Shown here one piece after another: positions 1-7,692 of a stretch of 64,000 nt of DNA. Every line of letters begins with the position of its first letter. The stretch's first letter is position 1. A model generated the notes under the pieces. The model had not been told where the DNA came from, searched no databases, and saw only the letters and a list, made by a program, of their open reading frames with translations. Both the position numbers and the translations under genes were made by a program. This DNA comes from an uncultured Eubacterium sp. (lineage in GTDB: Bacteria; Bacillota; Clostridia; Lachnospirales; Lachnospiraceae), in contig CAMWXD010000004.1 of the NCBI GenBank assembly GCA_947178105.1, positions 1-64,000 on the forward strand, given 5' to 3'.

Positions 1-172
1 TTAATACTTTATGCTGCCCTGGCATGATATTCAATCCTCCAACTTGTATGTCACGCTGACTCTCATCCAATTTTCTGTCTATGCTGATATCAGCTTCATT
101 AACAATTTTCAATATTTGGTTATATATGTCTTTTTCTGATTCATCTAACGAAATAATAATCAGCTTTCCCAT
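1..172 (-). CDS. Partial small winged-helix (OmpR-type) regulator-like protein
   Basis: The N-terminal 57 codons of a minus-strand gene are present; the rest lies beyond the left edge. The ATG at 172 is preceded by a strong GGAGGGAGGTGAG ribosome binding site. The reading frame begins MGKLIIISLDESEKD and later reads VGGLNIMPGQHKV, which resembles the beta-strand lead-in of an OmpR/PhoB winged-helix domain that follows a short degenerate receiver-like segment. Short proteins of this layout occur in Clostridia, often beside mobile or transport genes, but that match is from memory and the diagnostic helix-turn-helix is outside the window. It could equally be an unrelated small protein. Confidence 0.5.
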   Translation of the reverse strand, partial: MGKLIIISLDESEKDIYNQILKIVNEADISIDRKLDESQRDIQVGGLNIMPGQHKVL

Positions 173-255
173 GTTCTCACCTCCCTCCATCTCACTGTTC
201 TTTTAGAATCGAATGAATTATGCATTTCTTTCTACAAATTAGAATAAATAGGATT

Positions 256-966
256 CTAAATCTTACGTAGGTACCGTTTTAACAAAATACAAATCCATGT
301 AATCGATAAAATGAATGCAGGCAACATGTAAAGCGATGCATTCTCGCAAATTGTTTTTCCAATCCAAAAAGAAGGCAACGGAAATAGTACATATTGTACA
401 TCGTGTTTTATAAAAAAAGGGATAGCTGCGCCGCAAATCATAAGCGTAGACAGTTTTGTCACCGCCATGCCCTCCAGTTTATTTGAAGAAAACGTTAATA
501 TCAGTAATGAGATAATAATACCCTGCAATGTTCCTCCTGCCGCAAGCAATATAATATCAACTGCAGAAAGAGAAGTCAGCTTGAATACAGGCATCAGGAT
601 GCTGGTTACAAGAAAAGCGGTAACAGAAGGAATACCTAACCTTGCAGCCAGATAACCATTTCTCCCTAAAGGCGTAACAAATAAATACGCTGCTGTCTTT
701 TCATCGGTTTCTTCTAAGGAAACCATTGCCGAAACAAAGCAAAACATTGCAGGTGACAGCATAGCAAAGAATATGTCAATCAGCGCATAGTAGGGGACGA
801 TGATTGCCGGTACATGAAACCGGTCCGTTACAGCAGCTTCTAAAAAGGGTATAGCAAACCGGAATAAAAATCCTGCAAGAAGCGGTGCAAGACAGGCGGC
901 AAATAACATCCTATCCCGCCGCATATATGCCAGCATCTGAAAAAAATTTAATCGGATAGTTTTCAT
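256..966 (-). CDS. ABC transporter permease (drug-export type, second subunit)
   Basis: A 236-residue integral membrane protein with about six hydrophobic segments, starting MKTIRLNFFQ. It would form the membrane channel of an exporter together with the preceding permease. The start at 966 was chosen because its ATG overlaps the TGA of the upstream permease (ATGA), the usual sign of translational coupling; an in-frame start further upstream would lie inside that gene. It is the third gene of an operon of ATPase, permease 1 and permease 2. The family resembles two-permease fluoroquinolone-export systems, but the substrate cannot be read from sequence. Confidence 0.8.
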   Translation of the reverse strand: MKTIRLNFFQMLAYMRRDRMLFAACLAPLLAGFLFRFAIPFLEAAVTDRFHVPAIIVPYYALIDIFFAMLSPAMFCFVSAMVSLEETDEKTAAYLFVTPLGRNGYLAARLGIPSVTAFLVTSILMPVFKLTSLSAVDIILLAAGGTLQGIIISLLILTFSSNKLEGMAVTKLSTLMICGAAIPFFIKHDVQYVLFPLPSFWIGKTICENASLYMLPAFILSITWICILLKRYLRKI

Positions 967-1643
967 AACTTCACACCTCCCATACTGTTCCACATTTTCA
1001 AGACACAATATTTTGAAAAGACTAATAGAATTGCCATCCATGCTATTACAATAAAAATTCCTATTGCGGACGGAGCATAGCCTGAAACCATTTCCATACA
1101 AACATTAATAGGATAATGCCGAAGCCAGTCTGGAGTAATTTTGAACAAATGCAATATTGCAGGAACAAAACAAACAACCTCTATTGGTACAGTCCATAAA
1201 ATAAACTGATTGAGGCTGATTATTTTCGTTGCAATAATGATACCTAAAAGCGTAAATATCACGCTGGATATAACCGTACCAAGCAGCACAATATGTAAAT
1301 TATCCACACTTGCTTCTAACGCCAATATAGCGGCGACAATAAGTGAAATAGCAGACAATGAACTAACTTTGGCAATAATATATTCCATTGGACGAACAGG
1401 AGAAACTGCAAATGCACATGGTGTATGCTGGCTTTTTTCCAAAAGAACAATCGCACCCATGAAAAACAAACCCATTGATGCCGGATCAGAGAAAATCAAA
1501 ATAACTGCAGTTTTTTCGTGCCAGCTCTCTGGAACAGCCAAAAGGGCAGCCGCATAGATTACCGTTAAAACAATATATAAAAAATAAAAGCCATGTTTTG
1601 CTTGAAAACGTATATCCAATAAAAACAAACTTTTTAGTCTCAT
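963..1643 (-). CDS. ABC transporter permease (fluoroquinolone-export-like, first subunit)
   Basis: A 226-residue membrane protein with about six transmembrane stretches. Its N-terminus (MRLKSLFLLDIRFQAKHGFYFLY) is followed by a motif VSPVRPMEYIIAK, which resembles the conserved segment of fluoroquinolone-exporter-type permeases. It overlaps the ATPase gene upstream by four bases and the second permease downstream by four bases, so the three are one translationally coupled unit. Expected role: half of the membrane part of an ATP-driven exporter. The drug specificity is an inference from family resemblance only. Confidence 0.8.
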   Translation of the reverse strand: MRLKSLFLLDIRFQAKHGFYFLYIVLTVIYAAALLAVPESWHEKTAVILIFSDPASMGLFFMGAIVLLEKSQHTPCAFAVSPVRPMEYIIAKVSSLSAISLIVAAILALEASVDNLHIVLLGTVISSVIFTLLGIIIATKIISLNQFILWTVPIEVVCFVPAILHLFKITPDWLRHYPINVCMEMVSGYAPSAIGIFIVIAWMAILLVFSKYCVLKMWNSMGGVKL

Positions 1644-2485
1644 AGCAGTGTCCTCCCTGTAATATCCATAAAAATGTCATTTAAGGTTGGCTCGCTGCTA
1701 TGAATGGACTGCAGACGGTTTTCAGCAATTAAACTCTTCAATCGTTCATCCGAAGATAAGTGTTCGAGAGAACAGCTTGCACTATGTTCGCCATTCTCAA
1801 GCCATGTATAAGTTACAGTTGCCGCACCTTTTGACATAATCAGATTGTGTGGGCTGTCAAGAGCGCATATTTTACCACCCACAATAAATGCTACTCTGTC
1901 ACAAAGCTCTGCTGCATCCTGCATATTATGCGTTGTCAAAAGAATAGTTTTCCCCTTTTCCTTTTCCGCTAAGATCATATCTTTCATCATACGGCTGTTT
2001 GTGGGATCGAGTCCACTGGTCGGCTCGTCAAGGCAAAGCAAAAGCGGGTCATGCAGCAATGCTTTTATAAAGTTTAAGCGGGATTTCATACCCTTTGAAT
2101 AGTCGGATACGCACTTATCCGCGTCGTGCTCTAATCCTACCATTTCCAAAAGCTCCTCAATCGGACGCGGCTTTTTTTCATACAGTGATGAGAAAAACCT
2201 CAGATTTTCTTTGGCAGTCAATTTCTCATACATGGTTGAAAATTCAAAATCTACCCCTATATCTTCATAAAAATGCTTTGTGTGTTTCCTACACTCAATA
2301 CCGTTTACCATCGCAGAGCCTTGATAATTTGTCAGCAGTCCTATCAGTATTTTTTGCAATGTGCTTTTACCTGCCCCAGACGGTCCTAAAAATCCAAAGA
2401 TTTCACCCGAGGAAACAGAGAAGCTCATATCAGAAATAAAAGGCTGTTTTGTATAGCTGAACGAAAGATTGCTAACTTGTATCAT
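1640..2485 (-). CDS. ABC transporter ATP-binding protein
   Basis: A 281-residue ATPase with a Walker A motif GPSGAGKST near residue 33, a signature-like segment YSKGMKSRL, Walker B LLLCLDEPTSGLD and the H-loop TTHNMQDA. The roughly 60-residue tail after the nucleotide-binding domain is typical of drug-export ATPases. The ATG at 2485 has a GGAGGG site a few bases upstream. It is the first gene of the ABC operon; the region upstream holds a 24-bp palindrome shared with the tetR promoter, so the neighbouring TetR protein probably represses it. Confidence 0.92.
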   Translation of the reverse strand: MIQVSNLSFSYTKQPFISDMSFSVSSGEIFGFLGPSGAGKSTLQKILIGLLTNYQGSAMVNGIECRKHTKHFYEDIGVDFEFSTMYEKLTAKENLRFFSSLYEKKPRPIEELLEMVGLEHDADKCVSDYSKGMKSRLNFIKALLHDPLLLCLDEPTSGLDPTNSRMMKDMILAEKEKGKTILLTTHNMQDAAELCDRVAFIVGGKICALDSPHNLIMSKGAATVTYTWLENGEHSASCSLEHLSSDERLKSLIAENRLQSIHSSEPTLNDIFMDITGRTLL

Positions 2486-2505
2486 ATGTCCCTCCTTATA
2501 CTATA

Positions 2506-2529
2506 TGACTAAATCAACTCTAATAGTCA
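2506..2529. promoter_or_regulatory. Predicted TetR operator at the ABC operon promoter
   Basis: The 24-bp palindrome TGAC-N16-GTCA lies just upstream of the ABC ATPase start. It overlaps a candidate minus-strand promoter (TTGACT, then TATAGT with a 19-bp spacer). The same TGAC-N16-GTCA spacing, including the TGACTAAAT left arm, occurs at the start site of the tetR gene. Two copies with identical spacing at the two promoters of a TetR/transporter pair support an operator; binding itself is inferred. Confidence 0.65.
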
Positions 2530-2545
2530 ATTAATGATTTGTTTT

Positions 2546-2568
2546 AAGTCCGGCTGACAGCCGGACTT
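2546..2568 (-). terminator. Hairpin after tetR
   Basis: A perfect 10-bp GC-rich stem (AAGTCCGGCT / AGCCGGACTT) with a 3-nt loop begins a few bases after the tetR stop codon. On the minus strand the following T-run is poor (TTAAAAC), so it may be a weak or leaky terminator between tetR and the ABC operon. Confidence 0.55.
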
Positions 2569-2569
2569 T

Positions 2570-3160
2570 TTAGATAAACTGCGTTACAATTCCATAAATT
2601 AAAATACGCAGTGCCTCATCATACTCTTCTTCGCCAATCTCCGCTTTATGCAGCGTTGCAAAATAGACTGCGTGGAATGCAGCACTGACCACCTTTATAT
2701 CTACTTCTTTTTTTACAGGGAGCAGGGCAAACATTTTTTCAATCGTATCCGTATCGTCTTGAAAATGCTCCTCTACTATTTCCCGTGGAAGCTTACGTGC
2801 AAGCAATTCCACTTCGTTAACATCAAGCATTTTCAAAATCAGCATTTTCTCTGTCATTTTATAAAACCCAAAAATCACATCGGTCAGCTTTTCCGCTGAA
2901 AATTCAGTATCAGCGATCTCAGAAATAGATTGATACAACTCACGATTGACATTCTCCTGCTGTTCCTGAATCACATCAAACAAAAGCAGTTCCTTTGATT
3001 TATAAAAGAGATAAAAAGTCCCTTTGGGAATATTGACCCGCTTCACAATTTCATCAACCGTTGTGCGGCGAACACCGTACTTCGCAAGGCATTTTGCCGC
3101 TTCTTCTTTTAAGCGTTTCCTTATATATTCTTTTTCCTGCTCAGAATAACTCTTTGGCAC
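2570..3160 (-). CDS. TetR/AcrR family transcriptional regulator
   Basis: A 196-residue one-domain-plus-effector repressor. The N-terminal helix-turn-helix reads KYGVRRTTVDEIVKRVNIPKG followed by TFYLFYKSKELL, the standard TetR signature; the rest is a variable all-helical ligand-binding domain. The start is a GTG at 3160, chosen because GAGGTGGAGG sits directly upstream; earlier in-frame codons lie in the promoter. It is transcribed ahead of the ABC exporter genes and has its own consensus promoter carrying the same palindrome as the exporter promoter, so autorepression together with repression of the exporter is likely. Confidence 0.9.
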   Translation of the reverse strand: MPKSYSEQEKEYIRKRLKEEAAKCLAKYGVRRTTVDEIVKRVNIPKGTFYLFYKSKELLLFDVIQEQQENVNRELYQSISEIADTEFSAEKLTDVIFGFYKMTEKMLILKMLDVNEVELLARKLPREIVEEHFQDDTDTIEKMFALLPVKKEVDIKVVSAAFHAVYFATLHKAEIGEEEYDEALRILIYGIVTQFI

Positions 3161-3176
3161 TGCCTCCACCTCTTTT

Positions 3177-3200
3177 TGACTAAATTTGTTTGTATGGTCA
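3177..3200. promoter_or_regulatory. Predicted TetR operator at the tetR start site
   Basis: TGAC-N16-GTCA, 24 bp, directly after the -10 box of the tetR promoter, so a bound repressor would cover the transcription start. It matches the palindrome at 2506-2529 in arm sequence and spacing. Confidence 0.65.
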
Positions 3201-3228
3201 TTATAGCAATTAAGAGGCTTCTTGTCAA
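3200..3228 (-). promoter_or_regulatory. Consensus promoter of tetR
   Basis: On the minus strand TTGACA (3228-3223) and TATAAT (3205-3200) are separated by exactly 17 bp, a perfect vegetative sigma-A/sigma-70 consensus. It faces the GTG start of the TetR gene about 40 bp downstream. Confidence 0.85.
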
Positions 3229-3414
3229 GTTTTCGGACGAAATAAAGCAAGTACATTATTTTCCACCAGAAACAACGTGTTTTAACTATACTATCCACTC
3301 AACCTACCCTTAACAATCCTATCTCCACAACCTACCCTTTATCTATCCTGTCAACACAACTATCCCGCCCAAAAAGCAGTGGATATGTTTCCGCACAATA
3401 CAACAAACAAAAAA

Positions 3415-3458
3415 TCCGGGAGCCGGAACAATTTTTCCTAATTGTCCCAACTCTCGGA
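3415..3458 (-). terminator. Rho-independent terminator after rlmD
   Basis: On the minus strand a stem of about 19 positions with one mismatch (TCCGAGAGTTGGGACAATT pairing with its near complement across a 6-nt AGGAAA loop) is followed by TTTTTTG. It lies 32 bp after the rlmD stop and closes the htrA-like/yhaM/rlmD group. Confidence 0.85.
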
Positions 3459-3489
3459 AACCCCTTGTTTTCTGTACTTTTCCGCTATT

Positions 3490-4875
3490 TCATTTTTCCA
3501 CCCGTGACATCAACACGACACACTCCACATGCACAGTCTGACAAAAAAGATCAACCCCAACCCCTCTCACCATCTCATACTCCCCATCCCCGCAAAGCAC
3601 CTTCAAATCCCGCGCCAGCGTTGCCGAATCACAGCTCACGTACACAACCCTCTCCGGTTTCACTTTTAATACTGTCTCCAGCAATTTCTCCCCGCAGCCT
3701 TTCCGCGGCGGGTCTACGACGACGACCTGCGGGGTGTCTCCGGTTAGCTTTTCCAGTGCGTCCTCGGCTTCGCCCAAAAAGAATTCTGCGTTTTCAATCC
3801 CGTTGATCCTGGCATTTCTTTTTGCGTCTTCGACTGCCTGCGGCACGATCTCGATGCCGTATACTTTTTTTGCCTGCTGTGCCAGAAATAGGGAGATCGT
3901 ACCGATGCCGCAGTATAAGTCCCAGACAATTTCTTTGCCGGTCAGTCCGGCAAATTCCAGGACTTTGCTGTATAATATTTCAGTTTGGACTGGATTTACC
4001 TGGTAGAATGACAGAGGGGAGATCTGAAACTTGACGTGCCCGATGACATCTTCTATAAAGTCGGCTCCCCATAGTGTTTGGACGGTATCGCCCATAATGA
4101 CATTGCTGCGGCGTTCGTTGATACTGATGGAAATGCTTGTCATGCCCTCTGTCTGGCGCAGCTTGTCGGCCAGCTCTGCTGCTTTTGGCAATGATTTTCC
4201 ATTGATGACGATACATGCCATAAGCTGCTTGGTTGCGAATGCATAGCGTATCAACACATGGCGTACCAGCCCTGTGCCGTTTGCTTCATCATATGGCTCG
4301 ATTTGATGCTGCTCCATCCATTGCAGGATTGCCGCCAGCACCTCCTCGTTCTGCGGTACGCCCAGGCAGCAGTCTTTCATGGGAATGATGGTGTGTGTCC
4401 TGGCTGCATAGAATCCTGCTGCCAGCTTTCCGTTCTTATCGCGCCCGATTGGATACTGTGCCTTATTGCGGTAACGGAACGGCTCTTTCATGCCGATCAC
4501 CGGCTCCATTGGTATTTTGGAAGCGTCCATCCCTCCAATGCGTGCCAGGTTGTTGAGAATTTTATTTTGTTTGTATGCCAACTGTTTTTCATAGGAAAGT
4601 GCCTGGATCTGGCAGCCGCCGCACTGACGGTGGACAGGGCATTTGGGCTCCACGCGGTCTGGCGACGGCTCGATCAGCTCCATCAGCCTGGCATACCCGT
4701 ATGTTTTTTTCAGTTTGATGATTTTAGCGCGCACCTTATCTCCGACAAGTGCATCTTTGACAAAAAAAGCCATTGCCTGCTTTTGTGTGCCGGATGTATC
4801 CTGCCATTTGCCTATCCCGGAACCATCTGCTCCCAGGTCTACGATATCCAATTCAATCAAATCATTTTTTTTCAT
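3490..4875 (-). CDS. rlmD: 23S rRNA (uracil-C5)-methyltransferase, RlmD/RumA family
   Basis: A 461-residue enzyme that methylates C5 of uracil in 23S rRNA using S-adenosylmethionine. Visible parts: an N-terminal TRAM RNA-binding domain (residues 1-70), an iron-sulfur cluster motif with Cys79, Cys85, Cys88 (CPVHRQCGGC) and a fourth Cys at 169/170, the SAM-binding motif DLYCGIGTISLFLA, DPPRKGC, and the catalytic-cysteine region VVYVSCDSATLARDL. In Firmicutes one enzyme of this family can modify both U747 and U1939 (RlmCD), so the exact target uridine is not certain. It follows yhaM and has an AAAGGA ribosome site. Confidence 0.93.
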   Translation of the reverse strand: MKKNDLIELDIVDLGADGSGIGKWQDTSGTQKQAMAFFVKDALVGDKVRAKIIKLKKTYGYARLMELIEPSPDRVEPKCPVHRQCGGCQIQALSYEKQLAYKQNKILNNLARIGGMDASKIPMEPVIGMKEPFRYRNKAQYPIGRDKNGKLAAGFYAARTHTIIPMKDCCLGVPQNEEVLAAILQWMEQHQIEPYDEANGTGLVRHVLIRYAFATKQLMACIVINGKSLPKAAELADKLRQTEGMTSISISINERRSNVIMGDTVQTLWGADFIEDVIGHVKFQISPLSFYQVNPVQTEILYSKVLEFAGLTGKEIVWDLYCGIGTISLFLAQQAKKVYGIEIVPQAVEDAKRNARINGIENAEFFLGEAEDALEKLTGDTPQVVVVDPPRKGCGEKLLETVLKVKPERVVYVSCDSATLARDLKVLCGDGEYEMVRGVGVDLFCQTVHVECVVLMSRVEK

Positions 4876-4964
4876 AGCTGCATCCTTTGCTTTGCTGGTG
4901 TGCCGCCTGACTGACAGACAAGTAAGCTTGCCGAATGATCAGCCAGACAGCACACTGATTTCCG

Positions 4965-5909
4965 TTAAATACTTGTCTTGCGTATATTGGACTCAAAGGA
5001 TCTGTGAAATCCCAGCCAGTCTGTATTGCCTTCCGGTACATTTGCAAAAGCTTCTTCCATCGCTTCCATCTTCGCGTCCATATTGTCTGCAAAGCTGAGT
5101 GCAACTGCCTCTGCTAGCGCTGGTTTTTTTGGCGAGCCGTACTCCAGCTCCCCATGGTGCGCCAAAATGCAGTGAATCAGCTCATCGGCAAGCTTTTTGG
5201 GAAAGCCTGGTATCTGGGCAATCCGCTCAGTAAGCATTTGCGCCCCGATGATAATGTGGCCAAGCAACTGGCCTTCGTCCGTATAGTCATTTTCTGGAAA
5301 TCTTGACAGTTCTTTCAGCTTGCCGACGTCGTGAAAGACTGCGGCGGTCACAAGCAGGTCACGATTCAAGATCTCGTACTGCGCCGCGAAGCTCTCGCAC
5401 AGCTTTGCAACGCCGAGCGTATGCTGGAGCAGCCCGCCGACAAAGCCATGATGCATCGTCTTTGCCGCTGAATGGAATTGAAATGCCTCCTGAAATCCTG
5501 CATCGCCAAAAAATCCAATGGTAAGCTGCTTTAAGTATGGATTTCCAATCCGCTGTACCATCCCCATCAATTCTGTATACATCAAAGCCGTATCATACCT
5601 GCTGACCGGGAGAAATTCTTTCGGGTCGTATTCGCCCTGCTTTGCTTTGCGGATGCGTTTGACATTTAACTGCAATGCTCCCTGAAAGCTTGTTACGTCG
5701 CCTACGACATTCAAATAATCCAGCTTTTCAAAATCATCGATTCCAAGGGAACCTGGATCCCATATTTTTGCATCCAGCGTTCCCGTCTTATCCTGCAGGG
5801 TCAGCGACACAAATGGCTTGCCTGCCTTTGTCAACGACGGCTGTTTGTTTTTACATAAATAAATCTCATTGATACGTTCACCTTCACGTAAAGTTTCTAT
5901 ATAACGCAT
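4965..5909 (-). CDS. yhaM: 3'-5' exoribonuclease YhaM family protein
   Basis: A 314-residue protein with an N-terminal OB-fold nucleic-acid-binding domain (residues about 1-90, LTLQDKTGTLDAKIWD) and a C-terminal HD phosphohydrolase domain. Metal-binding residues are seen as H in MHHGFVGGLLQHT, the HD pair in AAVFHDVGKLKEL, and H in ILAHHGELEYGSP. YhaM degrades RNA (and DNA) from the 3' end in Gram-positive bacteria. The ATG at 5909 has GGAGG seven bases upstream. It sits between the HtrA-like gene and rlmD, all on the minus strand. Confidence 0.92.
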   Translation of the reverse strand: MRYIETLREGERINEIYLCKNKQPSLTKAGKPFVSLTLQDKTGTLDAKIWDPGSLGIDDFEKLDYLNVVGDVTSFQGALQLNVKRIRKAKQGEYDPKEFLPVSRYDTALMYTELMGMVQRIGNPYLKQLTIGFFGDAGFQEAFQFHSAAKTMHHGFVGGLLQHTLGVAKLCESFAAQYEILNRDLLVTAAVFHDVGKLKELSRFPENDYTDEGQLLGHIIIGAQMLTERIAQIPGFPKKLADELIHCILAHHGELEYGSPKKPALAEAVALSFADNMDAKMEAMEEAFANVPEGNTDWLGFHRSFESNIRKTSI

Positions 5910-5978
5910 TTTTCTGCCTCCATATTTATATTTCCCGCTTGCTGCGTCCGCAGGGCACGCACGTCCCTGCCTGTTTTT

Positions 5979-7295
5979 TCATCTTAATACCCCAACTTCT
6001 ACCGTACAGGTAAACTTCTTATACCCCTGCGCATTCTGCCGGTTTGCGGTAATTTTTACCTCTTCGCCTTTTTTCAGCTTGAGCAGAATCTGCTGATAAT
6101 CTCTCATAGAAGATACTTCCTCCTTGTTGATGGCTACAATGACATCCCCTGTCTGCAACCCTGCCGTCATAGCCGGAGAATCTACGACTGCTTCTTTCAC
6201 ATACACGCCTTTGGGAATGTCATATTCCTCTGAAATCGCATCCGTTACCGTACTGCCCCTGATCCCGATGTATGGGACGTTCAGTCCGTTTGACAGCAGC
6301 TCAATAATATCCTTTAATTCAGAAATCGATACCGCTGTCAGCGTATTCTGTTCTTTCTGAAAATTGGAGGATTTCAAAAACAGCCCGATCACTTCCCCGT
6401 CCGTATTGACCAGCACCCCGTTCCCTTTTGTATTTGCCACGATATTCGTTGTAAATACTGTATAATTCCGGTCATCCGTTGTAATCGTATTCGCTACCGA
6501 AGTGATATTTCCAGTCAGTATGGAATAATTCGTACCCAGCGGGCTTCCGAGCGCGACTACGAGCTTGCCCTGCCTGAGATTCAGCGAGTTGCCCAATATT
6601 GCCGTTTCTATCTGGTTCATCGTCGCTTTTGCAATCTTTTCCACCGGTACGCCTAGTACCGCGATTCCTGTATTTCCGTCATATTTTTTCAAAGTCGCAT
6701 TCTGAGTATCGTTATTGATAAATGTAACCCGGATCGATTTTACATCTTCAATCACCTGATATTCTGTTAAGACCAGCAGCTCTTTCTTGTTGTTTCCGAT
6801 AATGAGCCCGGACGCCTGCCCGGTCGCTTCATATGGAGAATCAAAAATATCCACGCCCTCATGTACGCCTGTGACGGTAACGATTGATTTGTTGACCTCG
6901 TTGCCGATCTGGTACAACTGGTTTTGCAGTACCTGGTAATCGTTCAGCGTCATTTCTTTCTTTTCTGTAATGTACACCGTCTTTTGCTTCTCATCCTTTT
7001 TTTCAGGCTCCTTGTCATCCAAAGATGCCTCCTGTTCGGTATCCGCCTGCGTGTCCGCCTCATTTTCCTCATCAGAAAGCGTATCCTTTGGAATGCCGAC
7101 CCACTGATCCTCCTTTGACGCAAACCAGGATTCTATTTTCGGCTGCAAAGCGCAAAAAACAAGGCATGAAACGAAACCAAACAGAATCGCATATCCAATC
7201 GTTGCCATACCCTTGTGCAATAGCTGTTTTTTATTGACCGGCTTATCTTTGATCTTCTCTTTTATAAAATGCTGCTCATCATTTTTATATGGCAT
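5979..7295 (-). CDS. HtrA/DegP-like membrane protein with degenerate protease site and PDZ domain
   Basis: A 438-residue protein: cytoplasmic N-terminus, one membrane segment (about residues 30-50), an acidic linker (60-110), a trypsin-like HtrA domain (about 130-320) and a PDZ domain (about 340-435, VYVKEAVVDSPAMTAGLQTGDVIVAINKE split around GD). The HtrA fold is recognisable from LGNSLNLRQGKLVVALGSPLG and the VNTDGEVIGL strand. All three catalytic positions are changed: the usual TNNHVV reads LTEYQVI (His to Gln180), the TDLALL aspartate is Gly210 in NTGIAVL, and the GNSGG serine is Gly291 in TKGNGVLVN. It is therefore probably a non-proteolytic scaffold or sensor. The start at 7295 follows AGAGGGG; no frameshift is seen. 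Confidence 0.9.
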   Translation of the reverse strand: MPYKNDEQHFIKEKIKDKPVNKKQLLHKGMATIGYAILFGFVSCLVFCALQPKIESWFASKEDQWVGIPKDTLSDEENEADTQADTEQEASLDDKEPEKKDEKQKTVYITEKKEMTLNDYQVLQNQLYQIGNEVNKSIVTVTGVHEGVDIFDSPYEATGQASGLIIGNNKKELLVLTEYQVIEDVKSIRVTFINNDTQNATLKKYDGNTGIAVLGVPVEKIAKATMNQIETAILGNSLNLRQGKLVVALGSPLGTNYSILTGNITSVANTITTDDRNYTVFTTNIVANTKGNGVLVNTDGEVIGLFLKSSNFQKEQNTLTAVSISELKDIIELLSNGLNVPYIGIRGSTVTDAISEEYDIPKGVYVKEAVVDSPAMTAGLQTGDVIVAINKEEVSSMRDYQQILLKLKKGEEVKITANRQNAQGYKKFTCTVEVGVLR

Positions 7296-7365
7296 GAAAA
7301 AACCCCTCTTTCCAATACCCAATACCTGCCCATTACACTTTTGTTTTTCAATACCTTATGTAAAG

Positions 7366-7394
7366 ATTATACGAGGATTTGCCATATATTTCAA
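7366..7394 (-). promoter_or_regulatory. Promoter of the HtrA-like gene
   Basis: On the minus strand TTGAAA (7394-7389), a 17-bp spacer and a consensus TATAAT (7371-7366), about 70 bp ahead of the HtrA-like start codon. It probably drives htrA-like, yhaM and rlmD. Confidence 0.75.
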
Positions 7395-7425
7395 GAAATT
7401 TAGTAATTTTTTGTGATTCTGTTTC

Positions 7426-7607
7426 AGAATTCGTTACTTTTCACACCCAGACCTTTGCACTCCGCTGCAAAGGTCGTGAGAACGTGTAAATTCAGCCTAG
7501 AAGGCATCCAGTCCTTCGCCAAAGGCGAATTTTCAATGGACTGGATGCCGTTACTTTTCACAGCACAGCCGTTTTTTGGCTGGGGTGTGAAAAGTAACCA
7601 GAATTCT
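7426..7607. mobile_element. 182-bp MITE-like hairpin-rich element with terminal inverted repeats
   Basis: The ends are near-perfect inverted repeats: left AGAATTC-GTTACTTTTCACACC, right (reverse complement) AGAATTCTGGTTACTTTTCACACC. Inside are three further stems: CCTTTGCA/TGCAAAGG, GCATCCAGTCC/GGACTGGATGC (with TTCGCC/GGCGAA nested) and CAGCC/GGCTG. A further direct copy of GTTACTTTTCACA lies inside and a variant (ATTACTTTTCACAT) just outside the right end. It carries no credible gene. This composition fits a non-autonomous miniature inverted-repeat element or a REP-like structured repeat in the gap between two divergent genes; no transposase or clear target duplication was seen. Confidence 0.65.
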
Positions 7608-7692
7608 TAAAAATATTACTTTTCACATCTGATAGAATAGGTTAAAATGGGATTAGCAGTTTTTGAACACCATATTAGAAAGGACTTTCCTT

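Noticed and set aside
4258..4914. A 218-codon plus-strand frame opposite rlmD
   Set aside because: It overlaps a strongly supported gene on the other strand, is Cys-rich in an uncharacteristic way and lacks a ribosome site.
7413..7610. A 65-codon plus-strand frame over the hairpin element
   Set aside because: It spans the inverted repeats themselves and has no ribosome site; translation of the repeat is incidental.
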